Shown one piece after another: positions 21,537 through 34,377 of a stretch of 64,000 bases of DNA. The notes under the pieces are model-generated. The model was not told the origin of the DNA, searched no databases, and saw only the letters and a list, made by a program, of their open reading frames with translations. Source of the stretch: Amyloporia xantha (taxonomy: Eukaryota > Basidiomycota > Agaricomycetes > Polyporales > Adustoporiaceae); assembly GCA_036971615.1 (NCBI GenBank), contig JAYKKR010000041.1:62001-126000 (forward strand). The letters are read 5' to 3'. The number at the start of each line of letters is the position of its first letter. Positions within the stretch are counted from its first letter, which is position 1. The translations under genes and the position numbers were made by a program.

Positions 21537-22426
21537 GTCTGTCGGCGCTTAGCTGACTGAGGCTTCCTGCGAACTTTTGGGGATGGATCGATGTCTGGAT
21601 TCTTCAATACGAAAAACTGGTATGTTCTACTAGATCACGAGCGCTAGCACGATGATGTATCATCTATTCACCGCTCACACTCGGCTAACGCTCGAGATGT
21701 TGATCTCATCAGCACCTGCCTAACAAGGTGCTCATGACCCCGGATGTGATATAGTACTACACTGTTCAAGTGCTCTATCATGGTGTTTTTACATTCTTGG
21801 ACGATGTTGTGCTAGAACCGACATACACGCGTCCACACTCGGACAGAAGAGCCATCGGTTTACCGTTATTACCGTCTTCTCCGCGATGCTGTGACCGAAA
21901 GACTGAAGGAGTCATCTGGAGTCTCGTTCGAAGTTCGAACACGATGGGCGCAGAATCAAGGGTGGCCGGCGCCATAAACTAACCACAGGTGCAATCTATC
22001 ATTGAATTTGCAACGGAAAGCCATCTCCGTCACGGACTCACGGTGGGTGCGTGGAGCGAAGGGAGTGTCATTCTCTGAAGCACGCCATGTGTCATGTAAC
22101 CTTCAAAGCTGCCGGGCAAGAAGTAGTGAGTGAATTCCGCACCAGTCAACATCCATGTTCGATAGTCTCACGGTGCGTTGCAAACATCATTTCAGACCCA
22201 CATTCGATCTACGAACTGTCCATCTCCCCGGACAACACCGACCGACAGTGCCTCAGACTCTGGACCCTGACATGTTTCAAACACACGTATGCACGGCTTC
22301 CGTCAAAGTGCTAGAATCAGTACTAACAAACCTTGCAGTACTTAAGGACTTGGATCCTCGAGCTTTTATATGGCTCTGCCCTACCTTGTCTTTCCGAACC
22401 TATTCAAGTTCTCATCGGTATCAAAA
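21537..22426. other. intergenic upstream of the F-box gene
   Basis: About 0.9 kb with no recognised gene. Expected to contain the promoter and 5' UTR of the F-box gene; no clear TATA box near the start. Confidence 0.35.
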
Positions 22427-23966
22427 ATGACCATACCGCGGGACGTGGAAACGCATGCTACATCCCTTGAGCTCAGTAGCCTAAGGGAGACCTTTAGCGG
22501 TGCCGCACCTCTAGAAGTACGCCTTGACCATCTTTCGTGAGTGCCTGTATCTGTTTTGCTTTCCTTCATTAGCCGCACGGCACGAGCGCTCAACTCGTTC
22601 GTTTGCTGAAACGTCTAGCAGCCTAGTGCTCCCCATCACTTGGACGATATTGCCCATAGAACTTTGGATGCACATCATACACTACTTCCGCGAATGGGGC
22701 GATGTCGAAACTCTTAGAAGCTGCTCTCTGGCGTGCAAGTCGTGGCACGACTTGAGTCGAGCCTATGTTTGGGCCCACCTTAGCCTTCGAAACCTCCCCA
22801 AGGTTATGCAATTAGCCAATGCAGTTGATGCGGACGAACTTCCACGCCAGGCAGTGAAGAAAGTGACGTTTTCGGGCGAGTGGGTAGAATTGTGGGGCAG
22901 AATGGCGGTCCGCCATCTTGCGCGCTTTATTTCGACCTCAGTGGACAAATTCATGAATGTGGAGCAACTCTGCATAGTGTCGGCGTTGTGGGACACGGGA
23001 GACATGTCTCCATCGACCCTTGAACACTTGTCCGCTTTCATTTCCATCACCAAACTCGCTCTGGATTACATCTATTTTCCGAATTTCACCGCAGCCGGTC
23101 AGCTTCTCGAAGCTCTACAAAACCTGCGCTCGCTCAGTATCTCGCGTTTACATTTTGATCATCTTTCTGAAGGAGTTGTTCCTGAACAGTCGGCACCGGA
23201 ATCCGTACCTCTGAATCAAGAGAGGCGACTCGCACACATTGAATACACGACGGATCCTGATCACACTGCAGATTCCGACATGGGCGATGCTAAATTCGTG
23301 GAGTATTTAGCTTCTGCTGGTTGGTTGGCGTCTCTTCGATCCCTCAAGCTCCGTGTCCATCGCAATACACCCTGCATCAGGATATTACTTCAGAATGCGG
23401 GTGAGCATCTCCGCGAATTGGACCTATTCGTTGACTGCGAGGATCCGAAGCTGGTATATTTATGTATGTCGTATTCGGCCACTTTCAGTTCAATTGAACC
23501 AGTTCTGACGCTTAGCACAGCGAATTGTATCGACCTCGCTCCAAACTCATGCCTCGAGACCCTCCGAATACAGGCACCATGGGAGGTGCTTTTCGATTGC
23601 GAGAATCATGCGCGTGGTTTGGCGCCAGTGCTCTCTCGTATCAGTTCAGGCATCATTCGACAGATCACATTTGTGCTCGAGGACGACCCGAATGGCACAG
23701 CACGCATACCTGCTCTCCTCGAGAAGCTAGATCAACAGTACTGTTTCCAGATCGACGAAATCTTATCTCGCCAGCCGTTTACAGATTTGCGGGAAATCCT
23801 GTTCGAATACCGCAAGCGCGATTCACGCACAACGCTACCTGCAGAGATGGATGAGGCTTTCTGGTCTGCGACTCTGGCATCCTGGTTCCCAAGGCTACAC
23901 GCACGCAATACTCTACGGTGCGTGACTTTGTGTCAGGCGTCATGGATTATACTCACCTCTGGTTGA
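22427..23966 (+). CDS. F-box protein
   Basis: F-box proteins recruit substrates to SCF ubiquitin ligases through SKP1. Modelled exons are 22427-22536 and 22619-23966 (485 residues); the 82-nt intron has a strong GTGAGT donor, a CTGAAAC branch-like site and a phase that fits. The F-box begins LPIELWMHIIHYF and continues LRSCSLACKSWHDLSRAYVW, a textbook pattern. The remaining roughly 400 residues have irregular Leu-rich spacing (LRSLSISRLHF, LRSLKLRVH, LRELDLF), suggesting weak LRR-like repeats as in many basidiomycete F-box families. The C-terminus is uncertain: a GTGCGT donor-like site near 23919 could lead to a further exon. Such genes are highly expanded in Agaricomycetes, and no specific substrate can be named. 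Confidence 0.82.
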
Positions 23967-24234
23967 TAGAGCCGCTGTCTGCGTCGATCTGTCCACATGT
24001 GCGACCAAGCTCAGAGAAGAGTGTTCGCAGTTTCTCACTTCCTATATAGTGATTTGAATTGTTCTGAAGCGTTATTGCACCCTCATTATTTCTTGACTTT
24101 CATTCAGCATTGATTTAGTAAAGGTAGTGGCTCTCATAAGACAAATTTGAATCATCGGATGTGTTACCAACTCGTGGCAAGGTTCATGCTTCATCTCATA
24201 ATAAACAACGCCATCACCAGGGCAGTGGTGCGCT

Positions 24235-24790
24235 GTCGACATTGCAGTATCTGACGGCCTCTTTGAGTTTGGCCTCCTTGACAATCTTAATGTGTGCACG
24301 TTTCTGAGCCTGAGAAAAGTGCTGTTTGATTTTATCGTCGTCCGCGTTGCCCATATCTGTCGCAACCCAACCTACCAAGTTCCATCGAATTGGTCATAAA
24401 ATATAGCACAATGAGCTTAGTATGCCGGGGTGAACAACGATCACGGTGATTCCTCTGGACAGAGATGGGTGCCTCACCGACGACCGAGCCTGCATAACGC
24501 GATTTCATCAGCAGCTAACTCGATGGTCGATATATGGTCCACACTGTTCGAGCATATTCACGACCTACATATTGAGTGCCGCTCGTACAAATCACCGAAC
24601 ATACTGAATACTGGGGCCAGTTCTACAGACACAAAATCCGACGTGATGAACATGATCCTATTATCGTTCCCTTGGCGAATGAGAGGCAAGAATTCACGGG
24701 CTACGCGGCTCGGAGAGATGACATTAACTTGCAATTCTTCTCTAGGTACGCGGGGAAAGATAAGTCTAAGATACACTAGACGCATAATAC
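24235..24790 (-). pseudogene. truncated short-chain dehydrogenase fragment
   Basis: Minus-strand piece of the same dehydrogenase family as the remnant at 19.4-20.1 kb. Readable parts are VNVISPSRVAREFLPLIRQG and RIMFITSDFVSVELAP (about 24,630-24,735), GITVIVVHPG (about 24,445-24,475), then across an intron GWVATDMGN (about 24,340-24,370) and IKIVKEAKLKEAVRYCN (about 24,245-24,295). The N-terminal glycine-rich cofactor motif is absent; the 3' end of the M16 peptidase gene lies where it should be. The catalytic S-Y-x3-K region is not seen either. A non-functional fragment is more likely than a gene. Confidence 0.55.
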
Positions 24791-24924
24791 TCGGGTGAAT
24801 AAGCAACTTCCTTGTCATGCTCGTCTTCCTTACACAGTATATTCGAATGTTTAAATTCCGCAAAGTACGACTCGGAACAGAGGCGCCACCTGAAGAGGCC
24901 AGAATTTCCACAGAAACATAGAGC

Positions 24925-27900
24925 TCACAACGCCGCCATCTCCGTCCTGATATGCATATCACCATTCTTCTTGACAATCATATCTCTCAGCTGCATTCTC
25001 CACTCCACAGGTACGGATGCAGGATAACAAGGCAAACCTGCCTTGAATAGCGCGATCTGCGCGTCATCTGCGTCCATTACCAGCGCTCCGTCAACATCCG
25101 CTGTGAGCAGCCAGGATGCTGGATCTTGGATTTGCTGCGAGAGTAGATGGACGGAGAGTTTCTTGCGTGTCTTCGAGGGTAGGTTTGGAGACAGCGACGA
25201 TGGTGGGGACGAGGGAAGCACGTATCTGTCGTAGGCTTCGAGAACCCGCTCTACAGTGAGCGTGCGAATGACTGACGCATCTCTCTCGTCTGGAAATTCC
25301 GCATTGTCAACTTCCATCTCCACCCTACTAGTCGTGAACACAAACCTCTTCCAAAATCGTAGTTACCCTCCCACACCCTCCGCCCGAACCGTGCAGCCTC
25401 CTCCGACATGTTCCGAGCGCGCTCCAATTTCTTGACTATAAGTCCTTCCTTCTTCCCCTCCCATTGTTCCGGCTGCTCTGCCATACCCACAAGCGTCTCG
25501 CGGAAGGATGTGAGGAAGACGTTGACGCGCTCCTCAAGTGTCCAGGGGGGCTTGGTACTTTGAATCTTGATATCGAGGAGAAGGGAAGGGTACGAGTAAG
25601 AACCGGCATAAACGACATATCTAGGAGAGTGCATTCGTCACCAGGCGAGTATGAGGAGACCGAAGATGATCGACCGACGCACCCTAGCTGCTCCTTCGTC
25701 CGTAATTGTGTGTGCGCTGGTTCTTTCATTACATGCCCTATCAGCTCAAGGACAGGACGGAGTGTATCATCTGCGCTGGTGCCAAACTGGAGGTAGTATG
25801 AGAGGCTGGAGTTAGTCTCCTTGGGGTTGGCGTGAGTTGTCCGGAGGACTATATTCGAGCCTAAAGAGGATTTGTGGTATCATTAGTGCGTAATCATCAT
25901 TAAATTGTAGGTGCACACAGAGGGAGACGGTAAGAGACGCAGAAAGGAGGGACACACCGACGGGAAGATCCAGAGCACGGTCAAGGGGGCGCTCAGCAGG
26001 TAGCAAAGGTCGGGCGGAGAGACATTGTTCCACAGATTCGATGAGTGTGATAGCATACTGGAGTCGCCAGAGTCGGAGGAGTGAGCTGACTTTTCCGAAC
26101 AGCGTAATCGAAGAAGATATACTTCTTTGTCAAAATTCCCATCTATCACTGCCTCAATGAACACCTTCGCTAATAAATCGTCCCTATGCCGCTGGATATC
26201 GTCTGTGGTGATTACTATACCAGTTTTCATGAATCAGTAATCTGTAGGGTCTAGCAATCGGGATTGCGATGCTCACGCTCAAGCTCGGCGAGTTTGTTCG
26301 CGGGTGTCCAGACGCTATCCATCAACGCCCACGCTCCGAACTGGTCCGAGAGGTTGGATGGTTGTCCTAGGTAGAAGTTCTCCCACCCCCTTTTCACCTG
26401 AGTCCATCCGACCAATCAACCAGACAGTCAGCACCCTTATTTCTCAAGCGTCAGAGTCGCGATGTGCACGCTTACGCACATCCTCCATCGCAATAGCCAT
26501 CCGTGCTTCATCCACTTCTATCCTTTTCAATTTGTCCAGCACGATACTCATGAGGGTAGACAGCTTGTCACTATATCCGGCTACGACAAGGGTTATGCCT
26601 TTGGGCTGCGATGCAAATACGTAATAAAGCTCAGCAAGCCAAGCAGCATAGGTCATTTCGGAGAGAGCATCTTCGACAAGGGAAACAAGGAGGCTAGAAC
26701 GGATTGAAGTGAGGTTATTGAGAGCGGATGGCAGGAACGTAGGCAGACAGGACAACTCACTGTGTGAGGACAGCCTGTCGAGCAGTACCGTATGCAACAG
26801 GGCTTCAGAGCGCACTAGATAGGTGACTCCAACAACGACGAGAGAATCCACATGCAGGCGCACCTCTTTATTTCGACCTTGACCTCTGCCTTCGGTACCC
26901 AGAACTGATCGTCTTTCTTGTGCCAAAGGGTCGTCAATGGTGTCCGACGTATACATGTTGGTGCTTTCGCAGGCTGCAGTAGTTTATTTGAGCGATCTGG
27001 ACCCGCTTTCCAACTCAGAACCAAGAACGTACCTCGGACACATCCAATTTCGCGACATTGAGATTGGTCGGAATGAACGGATTGCGAGCCGGCAAGAATA
27101 AATCTTGGTTCTCGTTATTTGCTTGCGCCTTGATGATCCATATCAGCTCAAGTGTACTCAACCACGAAGCGGAAAAAGAACCTTTTGGACGAGGGCAGGA
27201 TCCAGTCGCCGCACACAATACTCCCCACCTAAATGTTTCTCTTTCTCCCACTGTGCATCGCTCCTGACTATCTCGTCAGGGTGTTCCCTCGCTTCTAGTG
27301 TTATCCTCCCTTTCTCAGGCACACACAAAACCAGAATTTCCCTCACAAGGCTTTCATCCCAATCACGAATGATGACGGGGCCACTAAGGATGTGTTCTGG
27401 TGCATGCGGCTCTGCCAGCTCCCATGCAAGCTGCTCAACATACTCGTGGGGCTGTGTCTTTTCCTGGAAGCGGAAGTGGAGGAGAGACATCGTTCTCAAT
27501 TCGTGGAAATGATAAGGGTCTAGAGGCGAAGAACGCAGGAGGGATATATAGTTGTAAATCGTGAGGAGGACGTCCTTGTAGTGTGCTGCATGGCAAAGGG
27601 TCATCCATGTGTGTATTAGAATCCAAACACTAGCGATATTCACCATAACCATCTTTCGTCAGTTTGACCGATATCTTGAGCTGCTGCACGCTAGGATTTC
27701 TACGCCAAGGTGAGGCGCTGATGCCGAGAAGCCAGCCCTTCTTCTTGAGATACGCATAGATACTCCCCGGGCCCTCGTGCTCCAGAAAATGAGCAATCAC
27801 GGTTGCAGGCTGGGTTGCATAGTGGGGCCGCTGATCAGGAATCATAAACGCGAGCCCCAATTTGTAGTAATCTTTGACCGTCTTGACAAAAATAGTGGAC

Positions 27901-29109
27901 TGGCGAGAGAAATGTGTCAGCAGTTTCATTGGCGGCAAGAGGCACACTCACACCCATCTCGTTGGGTCCCCACACAGGTTGAGTGAAAATAGGTCGAGGG
28001 TCCAATCCACGATTGACGATGGGAGAAAATAATCGGACGACCATCTCTGTAAGTTCGTCGATAGATTCTAGCATATATCCAGTCAGATCAGATCAAGAGT
28101 AATTCCAATAGTGTGTAGGTTCCGCAAATTATTACCTTTTCCAAGGACTGCTAAAGTCATACGACCTGCACAATACTGCTGCTGCCACCATTCGACTAAC
28201 CTCCGGCGCGTCTCCTTCCAAACCGCGTTCTCACCAGAATCTTCATTCTTCCCCGTCCCTACCAGACAGCAGACGACCCTCCTTCTGCATCTGTCTAGCA
28301 GCCTCCGTGATCGTATCCACATTGCCGGTGCTGAATTGCGCATATGGATGGTTGGGAAGACTGAGCGAGCGGTCGATTTGTAAAATACGTCGTCCGTCAT
28401 TCTGAATGTTGCGTCTGTACTCCGAATCCACGGCATAAATCTCGCGCTTGGTGAGAGACTCTGTGAAGAGAGGACAGTGGAAGAACGCAGCGGTCCGAGC
28501 AAGAGCTCCAGAAAGGTATGCAGCGCTTATTGAGAACCAGTAATCTGCGCTCGAAGATGCTGTACCGGCATTACGAACGCCTCCATTGGACGAGACGTAC
28601 TACATCAGGAATCAGAACAGGAGGACATCCGAGTGGAATGAAGGCTGATTACAGCAGAAAAGTCCTCCTCTTCGGGAAAGAGCTCGGAGCCCTCATCGTT
28701 GCCGGAGTGAAGGTTTAGCATTCGATATGTCAAGTAAGCCATAGAGATCAACCTTAGAAATCATGTGTTCACAAAAGTGCGCCAGACCTTGTACATCGGG
28801 CTGGAAGTGATCAGTATATACATGCATCATACTCCCCGTTCGACTGTCGAGCGTGAGACTTACAGGATCATGCATTGCTCCAACTTGAACAGTGACACAG
28901 GCAGCCGCCTTCTCCGCTTGAGCGTCATGAATCAGGAGCGCACGAAGACCATTCTCAAGTTGAACGTGTCTGTATTCTCTATCATCGAGGTCTGGTTTCT
29001 CTACATGGCCCTTGTAAACGGAGAAGTTGAGCTCAGTTGACCCATCTTCACGTTGTGCAGTAATAGTCTGATAGTCCCAACCTGGCCCAGGCGGTATTTT
29101 GGGTGACAT
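24925..29109 (-). CDS. M16 metallopeptidase (insulin-degrading-enzyme-like)
   Basis: Zinc peptidase of family M16, insulysin branch (yeast Ste23 relative), which degrades small peptides in a closed chamber; expected in cytosol or peroxisome. The start is MSPKIPPGPGW, followed by YRHVQLENGLRALLIHD. The inverted zinc site is GLAHFCEHM (H-x2-E-H), with the third-ligand glutamate in AVDSEYRRNIQND. Later landmarks: GRMTLAVLGKESID, GPGSIYAYLKKKGW, LHFRFQEKTQPHEYVEQLA, PFIPTNLNV, TTLWHKKDDQFWVPKA, and KEQLGYVVYAG, which is the typical substrate-binding C-domain. The gene has many short introns. Keeping frame requires two unusually short ones, 28241-28277 (37 nt) and 25311-25345 (35 nt); the alternative is single-base indels. 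Full-length family architecture (about 1,050-1,150 residues) is preserved. Confidence 0.9.
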
Positions 29110-29238
29110 TGAATGTCACAACAGTGCTTGTAGATACTATGGGCAACTAGAAGATCAAGAACAACTAGTTCTCCAATAGTGATGCGTTCAGTATGCACAG
29201 AATATAGACAACGTGGCCACTATAGTGGAAACCCAGGA

Positions 29239-29453
29239 CCGGGTAAGCGCTTCTTTTTTTTTTTTTTTTAAATTCTACGAATTTATACTCCATACTATTA
29301 AGTACATGTAGAGTGTCGGGTATAAATGAACTGTGGGCTCCACGCCCTACTGTGGTCGCTTTCCAGAGCAGTCTGCAACCTGGGGCGGCGACGCCGCCCT
29401 ACCTTAACACCATACCATAACCGTCCCCGTAAGGCCGGCCGGGTAAGCGCTTC
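29239..29453 (-). mobile_element. short retroposed insert with poly(A) tail and 15-bp target duplication
   Basis: An exact 15-bp direct repeat, CCGGGTAAGCGCTTC, lies at 29239-29253 and 29439-29453. Directly inside the left copy is a run of 16 T (29254-29269). Read on the minus strand this is a 169-bp body ending in poly(A)16, flanked by target duplications, the hallmark of target-primed reverse transcription of an RNA. The body has no clear tRNA-type box A/B pair, so it may be a SINE of other origin, a 5'-truncated LINE tail or a processed transcript fragment. It sits about 130 bp upstream of the M16 start codon, in its likely promoter. Confidence 0.7.
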
Positions 29454-29732
29454 GCTTGCCCTCTCATTCAAACGGCGCTTATAGATTCGTCATCGATTCA
29501 TCGAGTCTCATCGAGCTGTGCACCCATGGAAGAGTATCAACAGCACGTTACGAGTCGTCGATGGAAGCGGGGAATGTCGAGAAGATATATATCAAGTAAT
29601 TATAAATCATGCTAAGGTCCAATTCATCAAGAAATCGAAATTTGCCAAAATAAAGACCATGGATTTGTTGTGGATCCCTTCTCGGTGTCGGATGAACACG
29701 ACTACTTTAGATATATATACACTACCAATACG

Positions 29733-32700
29733 TTACAAATATAGCCCCCTTTCCTTTCCCAAATACGCGACCTTGATCTTCCGTCCTCTGACACCCATTG
29801 CAGTGATGTGCTGCGTGTCTCCAGGAATCACATCCAATGCGTTGTCGCTCCACCTGACGGCTTCTTTGCCATCCTGATCGTCAGCGCAGAAGAAAAGCCC
29901 TTTGACAGGCTTATTAACGGCAATACTGATCCTCTCTCCGTCGATGTGGATGCGTGGTCCAGGATCAGGCACATCGACGTGCCGATATGGCTGAGGCCAA
30001 TCCGCGTATCTCGCCACGACGCTGCCTGTTTGAAGATCCAACAAACGCGCACTCACAACAACAGAATACGACGTTGTCACAGAAGGATCGTCAAGGGTCG
30101 CTTGTGGGCAAGGGCATGGAATGGAGAGCAATTCTGTGGTCTGATTGGGGTGAAGAACGACATCAAAGGTCTGTTCATGGGCCCATTCGGAGTAAAGATC
30201 AATGCTGTGGACCACCAATTTTACGTTACGCGAAACAAGTGTGCTGTTGGTAGCCCAAATTTCAATGTTCGCATCGATGGATCTAAAGGCACCAAACTCA
30301 TAGAACTAATTTGGTGGACAAAAATATTGAGTACCCTGTAATGAGAAATATTCAAGAGGACGAGTACCTGCTTAGGTCTATCGTTTTCTCTATTTTTGAG
30401 TACCTTAATGACGCCTGTGAGCGTTGACTACACCGATCAGCGCAAGATAGACTCACATTCCGGATGATTCCCACTGAAATAGGTGCCAATTCACGGGCAA
30501 TCGTGTAATAGGCCGGCTTTGCCCGCAGCTTACGAGCACTGTCGTCATCAAAACTACGACATTGCATTCATAAAATCACTCACAAAGTAATCCGCGATCG
30601 CCCAAGACGTCACAGGCCAGCAATCATTCAATTGCCACACCAATGCTCCCGCGTTCTTGGAAGTCGGAGTGAGGCTGCAAAATACACGATGGATGAGAAA
30701 GCAGACATACGTATTCCTTCCCCTTTCCACGCCATTCTCGCCTCCACATTCTATACGCGAGACTCACAGCTTCCGACTGCATAAGCTGTGTGTTATAAAT
30801 GTGCCTGTACAATAGCCGTCCATCAGCCCAGCCCAGCATACCCGCCGAACATCGAATTGAGAGCAACCACAGACAGAAACTGACGTTTCAAGATCGCTCG
30901 CGAGCCGGAAGTTCTCATTCATGACAATCGCGAATCGCCGTTCGTGATTCCCGGCTCTGTTATGCTGTGCCATGAGCTTCGACTGCGGCCAGCGTTCCTT
31001 GGTGTTCCCAGCCAGCCAGTAATCAACGGTGCGGATATCGGGCATGGACGGTATCCCGAATTCACTGTGCACACTCGGTCAGCACTTCCCTCGCGCACAG
31101 CGCAGCCCGCTGCCGACCCACCTCACGAAGCGGCCACCCATGTTGCCATACTCCTGCCAGGGCCGCTCCTTCCCCGCCCACACATCCCACTGGTGGATGT
31201 CGCCCACCGTTGGGTCCGCAGTGTCCCAGCCTTTCCCGCCATACGGGGATCCGCGGTGGTAGGGGATTGGTGGATCTGTGAGTTCAGTGACAACAGAAGG
31301 AAGAACAGATTCATAGATGATCCGCGCAGGAAGATCACTGATGCCTACGGGCTCAGTAAGACCAAAGAGCCGGATATAGGTAGTCTGCTGATGTGCGTAC
31401 CTCCCCATTGCAATACCTGCTGGTAATCTGCATACGCTCTACAGTCAGTGGAAGATGCACTAGGCCGTAAGTAGACATCACCTTCGTTGTTGCCGCACCA
31501 TAACGCCATCGCAGGGTGGTGTCTTAGCCGCCTGACATTGTCTTCCGCCTCGGCTTTCACATTCGCAAGGAACTCTTCGTGTGCGGGATAGACTCCGCAC
31601 GCGAACTGGAAGTCCTGCCAGACGAGAATGCCCAGCTCTGTCAGCTCATGTCAGCCTGCAATGTCTTGGCAATCAGATACATGGAAGACACACCATCGCA
31701 TATATCGTAGAACATGTCTGGCTCGTACACACCGCCACCCCAGAGCCTGACCATGTTTTGATTGCCATCTTTCAGCAGAGTCAACCACGCTCGATACCAC
31801 TCCGCACTGAGCTCGGTGAGGAAGCTGTGCGCTGGGATCCAGTTAGAACCTACAGATATGCGTAAGCTCGCATCTGCTCCACGTAGTACGTAGAAAAACG
31901 GGCGGACCACCCATAAAAATCCGCACTCCATTGATCTCAAAGAGGAAAGTAGTCCCCTTCCCATAGCGGTCTGCCTCTTCCAGAGGCTCCTGGATGAGCT
32001 CAACTCGGCGAAACCCTATTCGTTTCGTTTGGCGGTCGAGAACTGTAGAGTCCTAAGAGCAAACGTAGATCACAGTTCGTCAGATGGGATCTGCATACGC
32101 CAAACAGAACAACGAACCTTAGCGAGCAGCACCACTTCGACTATGTAGAGGTTCTGCTCTCCATATCCTACGGGCCACCATAACTGCACTGCGTCATCTA
32201 AAGCCCAAGTGACTAGATCTTTCACCTCGGTTTCCCCCTGTGTGGTTCCTATAGACGCGACCACGACTTGTTCTTCACGGATGACATGGCCGCTTTGAGC
32301 GGTTTTCAGCGTCACGCGGGCAGTGTTGACAGCTGGAGCCTGACCAGCTATGGTCACGTCGACTTTAAGAGATGGAGAGAGAGCCGGAGACGGCGAGACG
32401 TTCGCGCGCGTATGAACAACAGCTAAGTGGGCAGTATAGCTCTTCAAATAAATAGGTCGGTACGGCCCGCAGGTCATCAACTCAGGACCCTGATGTTAAT
32501 GTAAGAATCCACAGTTGAACAGAGCATTCAGACCTTGATGCTTACCCAGTCCCATCTGCATCAGAACATCGCATCATTGAGTATAAGAGCCGGAAGGATT
32601 CGTGTAAAAGCCAATTACCGCCACCCGTACTGCGCCTTTCGAACATAGACCCGACTCGGATCGCCGAGGTTAGCAGAGCCTGCTCTGACGCGTCCGTATC

Positions 32701-33477
32701 GCTTCTCGAGCTCCTTCGCTATCAGTTTCGCCGACTTGAAGTGGAGAAGGATCTTGTTGTCCTCCTTATGGAGGGAAGATGGTTCCATGGGGACCTAATC
32801 CATGAGTTTAAGCATTTAGTTGTCGTAGCAGAGATCAAGCTTACCGTATACGATCTGAACATATTGTCCGCTGCCAGTATCTTTTTGCCATTCTAGTGAC
32901 GGGCATCAGTACGCACAATTCGGCCCGGAAATAATTGACATGTCGGCTGGTAGTTGAATCATATATGTCGGCCTAAATATATACATTGAACAAGCCTCGA
33001 AGTGGCCCGCAACATCCCGTCAACGACGCAAATGTAATCATGCCGATTGTAGATTACACAATTCCCGAATAGACCACAGAAGGAAAAATCGACACGTACC
33101 AAATATACATTACATATGGTATCAAGCCCTTCAAAGACGAGCTCCGTTCTTTGTGCGTCATCGCTTTGATGAAACGGGAAAGATGTGAAATACAACCATT
33201 CTCTCTCACCAACCCCTGTAATACACAATCAGCACGTCAATAGTTAATTCGCCTTGTGCTCCTTACATTGTACTTTGTGCTCATTGAATCCAACGAACGG
33301 ATCAGGGATCCGCCCGCACTTCATCAACTCCACGTGGATTTCGGAAGGGATCACCTGCACAGGAGTCCAAGGAGATCCTGGCTGAGCAGCGCTAACCTCC
33401 TCTAAGATCGAGGTGTCTGGAGAACCCCTCTCTTTGAAGTGCCAACCGTCGCGGAGTGAGTATATGCGGCTACCCAT
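29733..33477 (-). CDS. GH2 beta-mannosidase
   Basis: Glycoside hydrolase family 2 beta-mannosidase, releasing mannose from the non-reducing end of manno-oligosaccharides. No convincing signal peptide, so probably intracellular (mndB-like). The start is taken at MGSRIYSLRDGWHFKERG (33477); an in-frame ATG at 33534 is an alternative. Landmarks: ELVFEGLDTICNVYL (sandwich domain), VQLWWPVGYGEQNLY, GSNWIPAHSF, NMVRLWGGGVYEPDMFYDICD, MALWCGNNE with the acid/base glutamate, and SEFGIPSMPD with the nucleophile glutamate. A C-terminal beta-sandwich follows, ending near HITAMGVRGRKIKVAYLG. More than ten short introns separate these blocks; the motifs occur in the right order without visible lesions. 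It lies between the M16 and ALDH genes on the same strand, with separate promoters likely. Confidence 0.9.
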
Positions 33478-34377
33478 GGTGTGCAGAAGAGACATGAATA
33501 TTGGGATGGTCGAGCCTGAGGCATATGGATGCACGGTGACATCAAGCTGTTATGTGTTTCGCTATGACCACCTGACTGCTGTGTTGACTCTTTACACCGA
33601 GGTTATGGCTATTCGGACCGCACTCTGTGCAGTGAGTAGTTGTGTGGCCGAGTGTCAATCGCTGAGCTATACATCAAGTCTGATACATGATTGAACAGAC
33701 TTCATCGCGTGGATGACTGCCAGTGGCAATGTGACATGTTAGTATATGCGCCCGTCAAGACATTGGCGCTGTAACGACCGAAAGAGAACATTATACAGTA
33801 CAACAGAATGCTGACGACATAATCTTTTGTGAGAAAGTAGAAATAACATAAGAGGGAAACAAAATAGTATGAAGCAACAGATGACATACTGTACTTAGAG
33901 TTAGAGTACTTTGACGAATAGGCATGTGCCACAGCCGAAAATAGGTATGAAGGTATTCAGATCAGGCAGATCAGACAGAAGACGGATGCTCGCGTAGGAC
34001 TCGTTCCTTCCACAGCCTGAGCGGCGAGCACAGCAGGATTATGACTTAAACCGTCAGAATGTTCAAAGTTCGTCGAGTCTCAGGAGCTCAAGCGCCCTAC
34101 GGCCCAGGGCGCTTGCCACCGAGCGGTGCCAATGCCGTACTGGGGTCACAGCGAAGACCCGAGGAATTGCCAGTCTGAGACTCTGAATTGGTTTAGAATT
34201 GGTATATTCGATGCGCGCGTGCTCTATAGTATAGCTACTGGGTGTACATGAAGAACTCTCAAAAGTGAAATCCATACATCAACAAAGCGAAGTAGCCCCT
34301 ATCGTACACACATTACTATGCATCATTCTTCCCACGACGCTTAACATCCACGCTCCAAACTCACAACTTGAAACTCT
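33478..34377. other. intergenic between the GH2 and ALDH genes
   Basis: About 0.9 kb holding the beta-mannosidase promoter and the ALDH 3' flank. The GCCCTACGGCCCAGGGCGC segment near 34090-34110 is GC-rich and partly self-complementary. No coding signal. Confidence 0.35.

Noticed and set aside
22537..22572. 36-nt intron in the F-box gene
   Set aside because: Phase does not fit; an 82-nt intron ending at 22618 uses the same strong donor and keeps frame.
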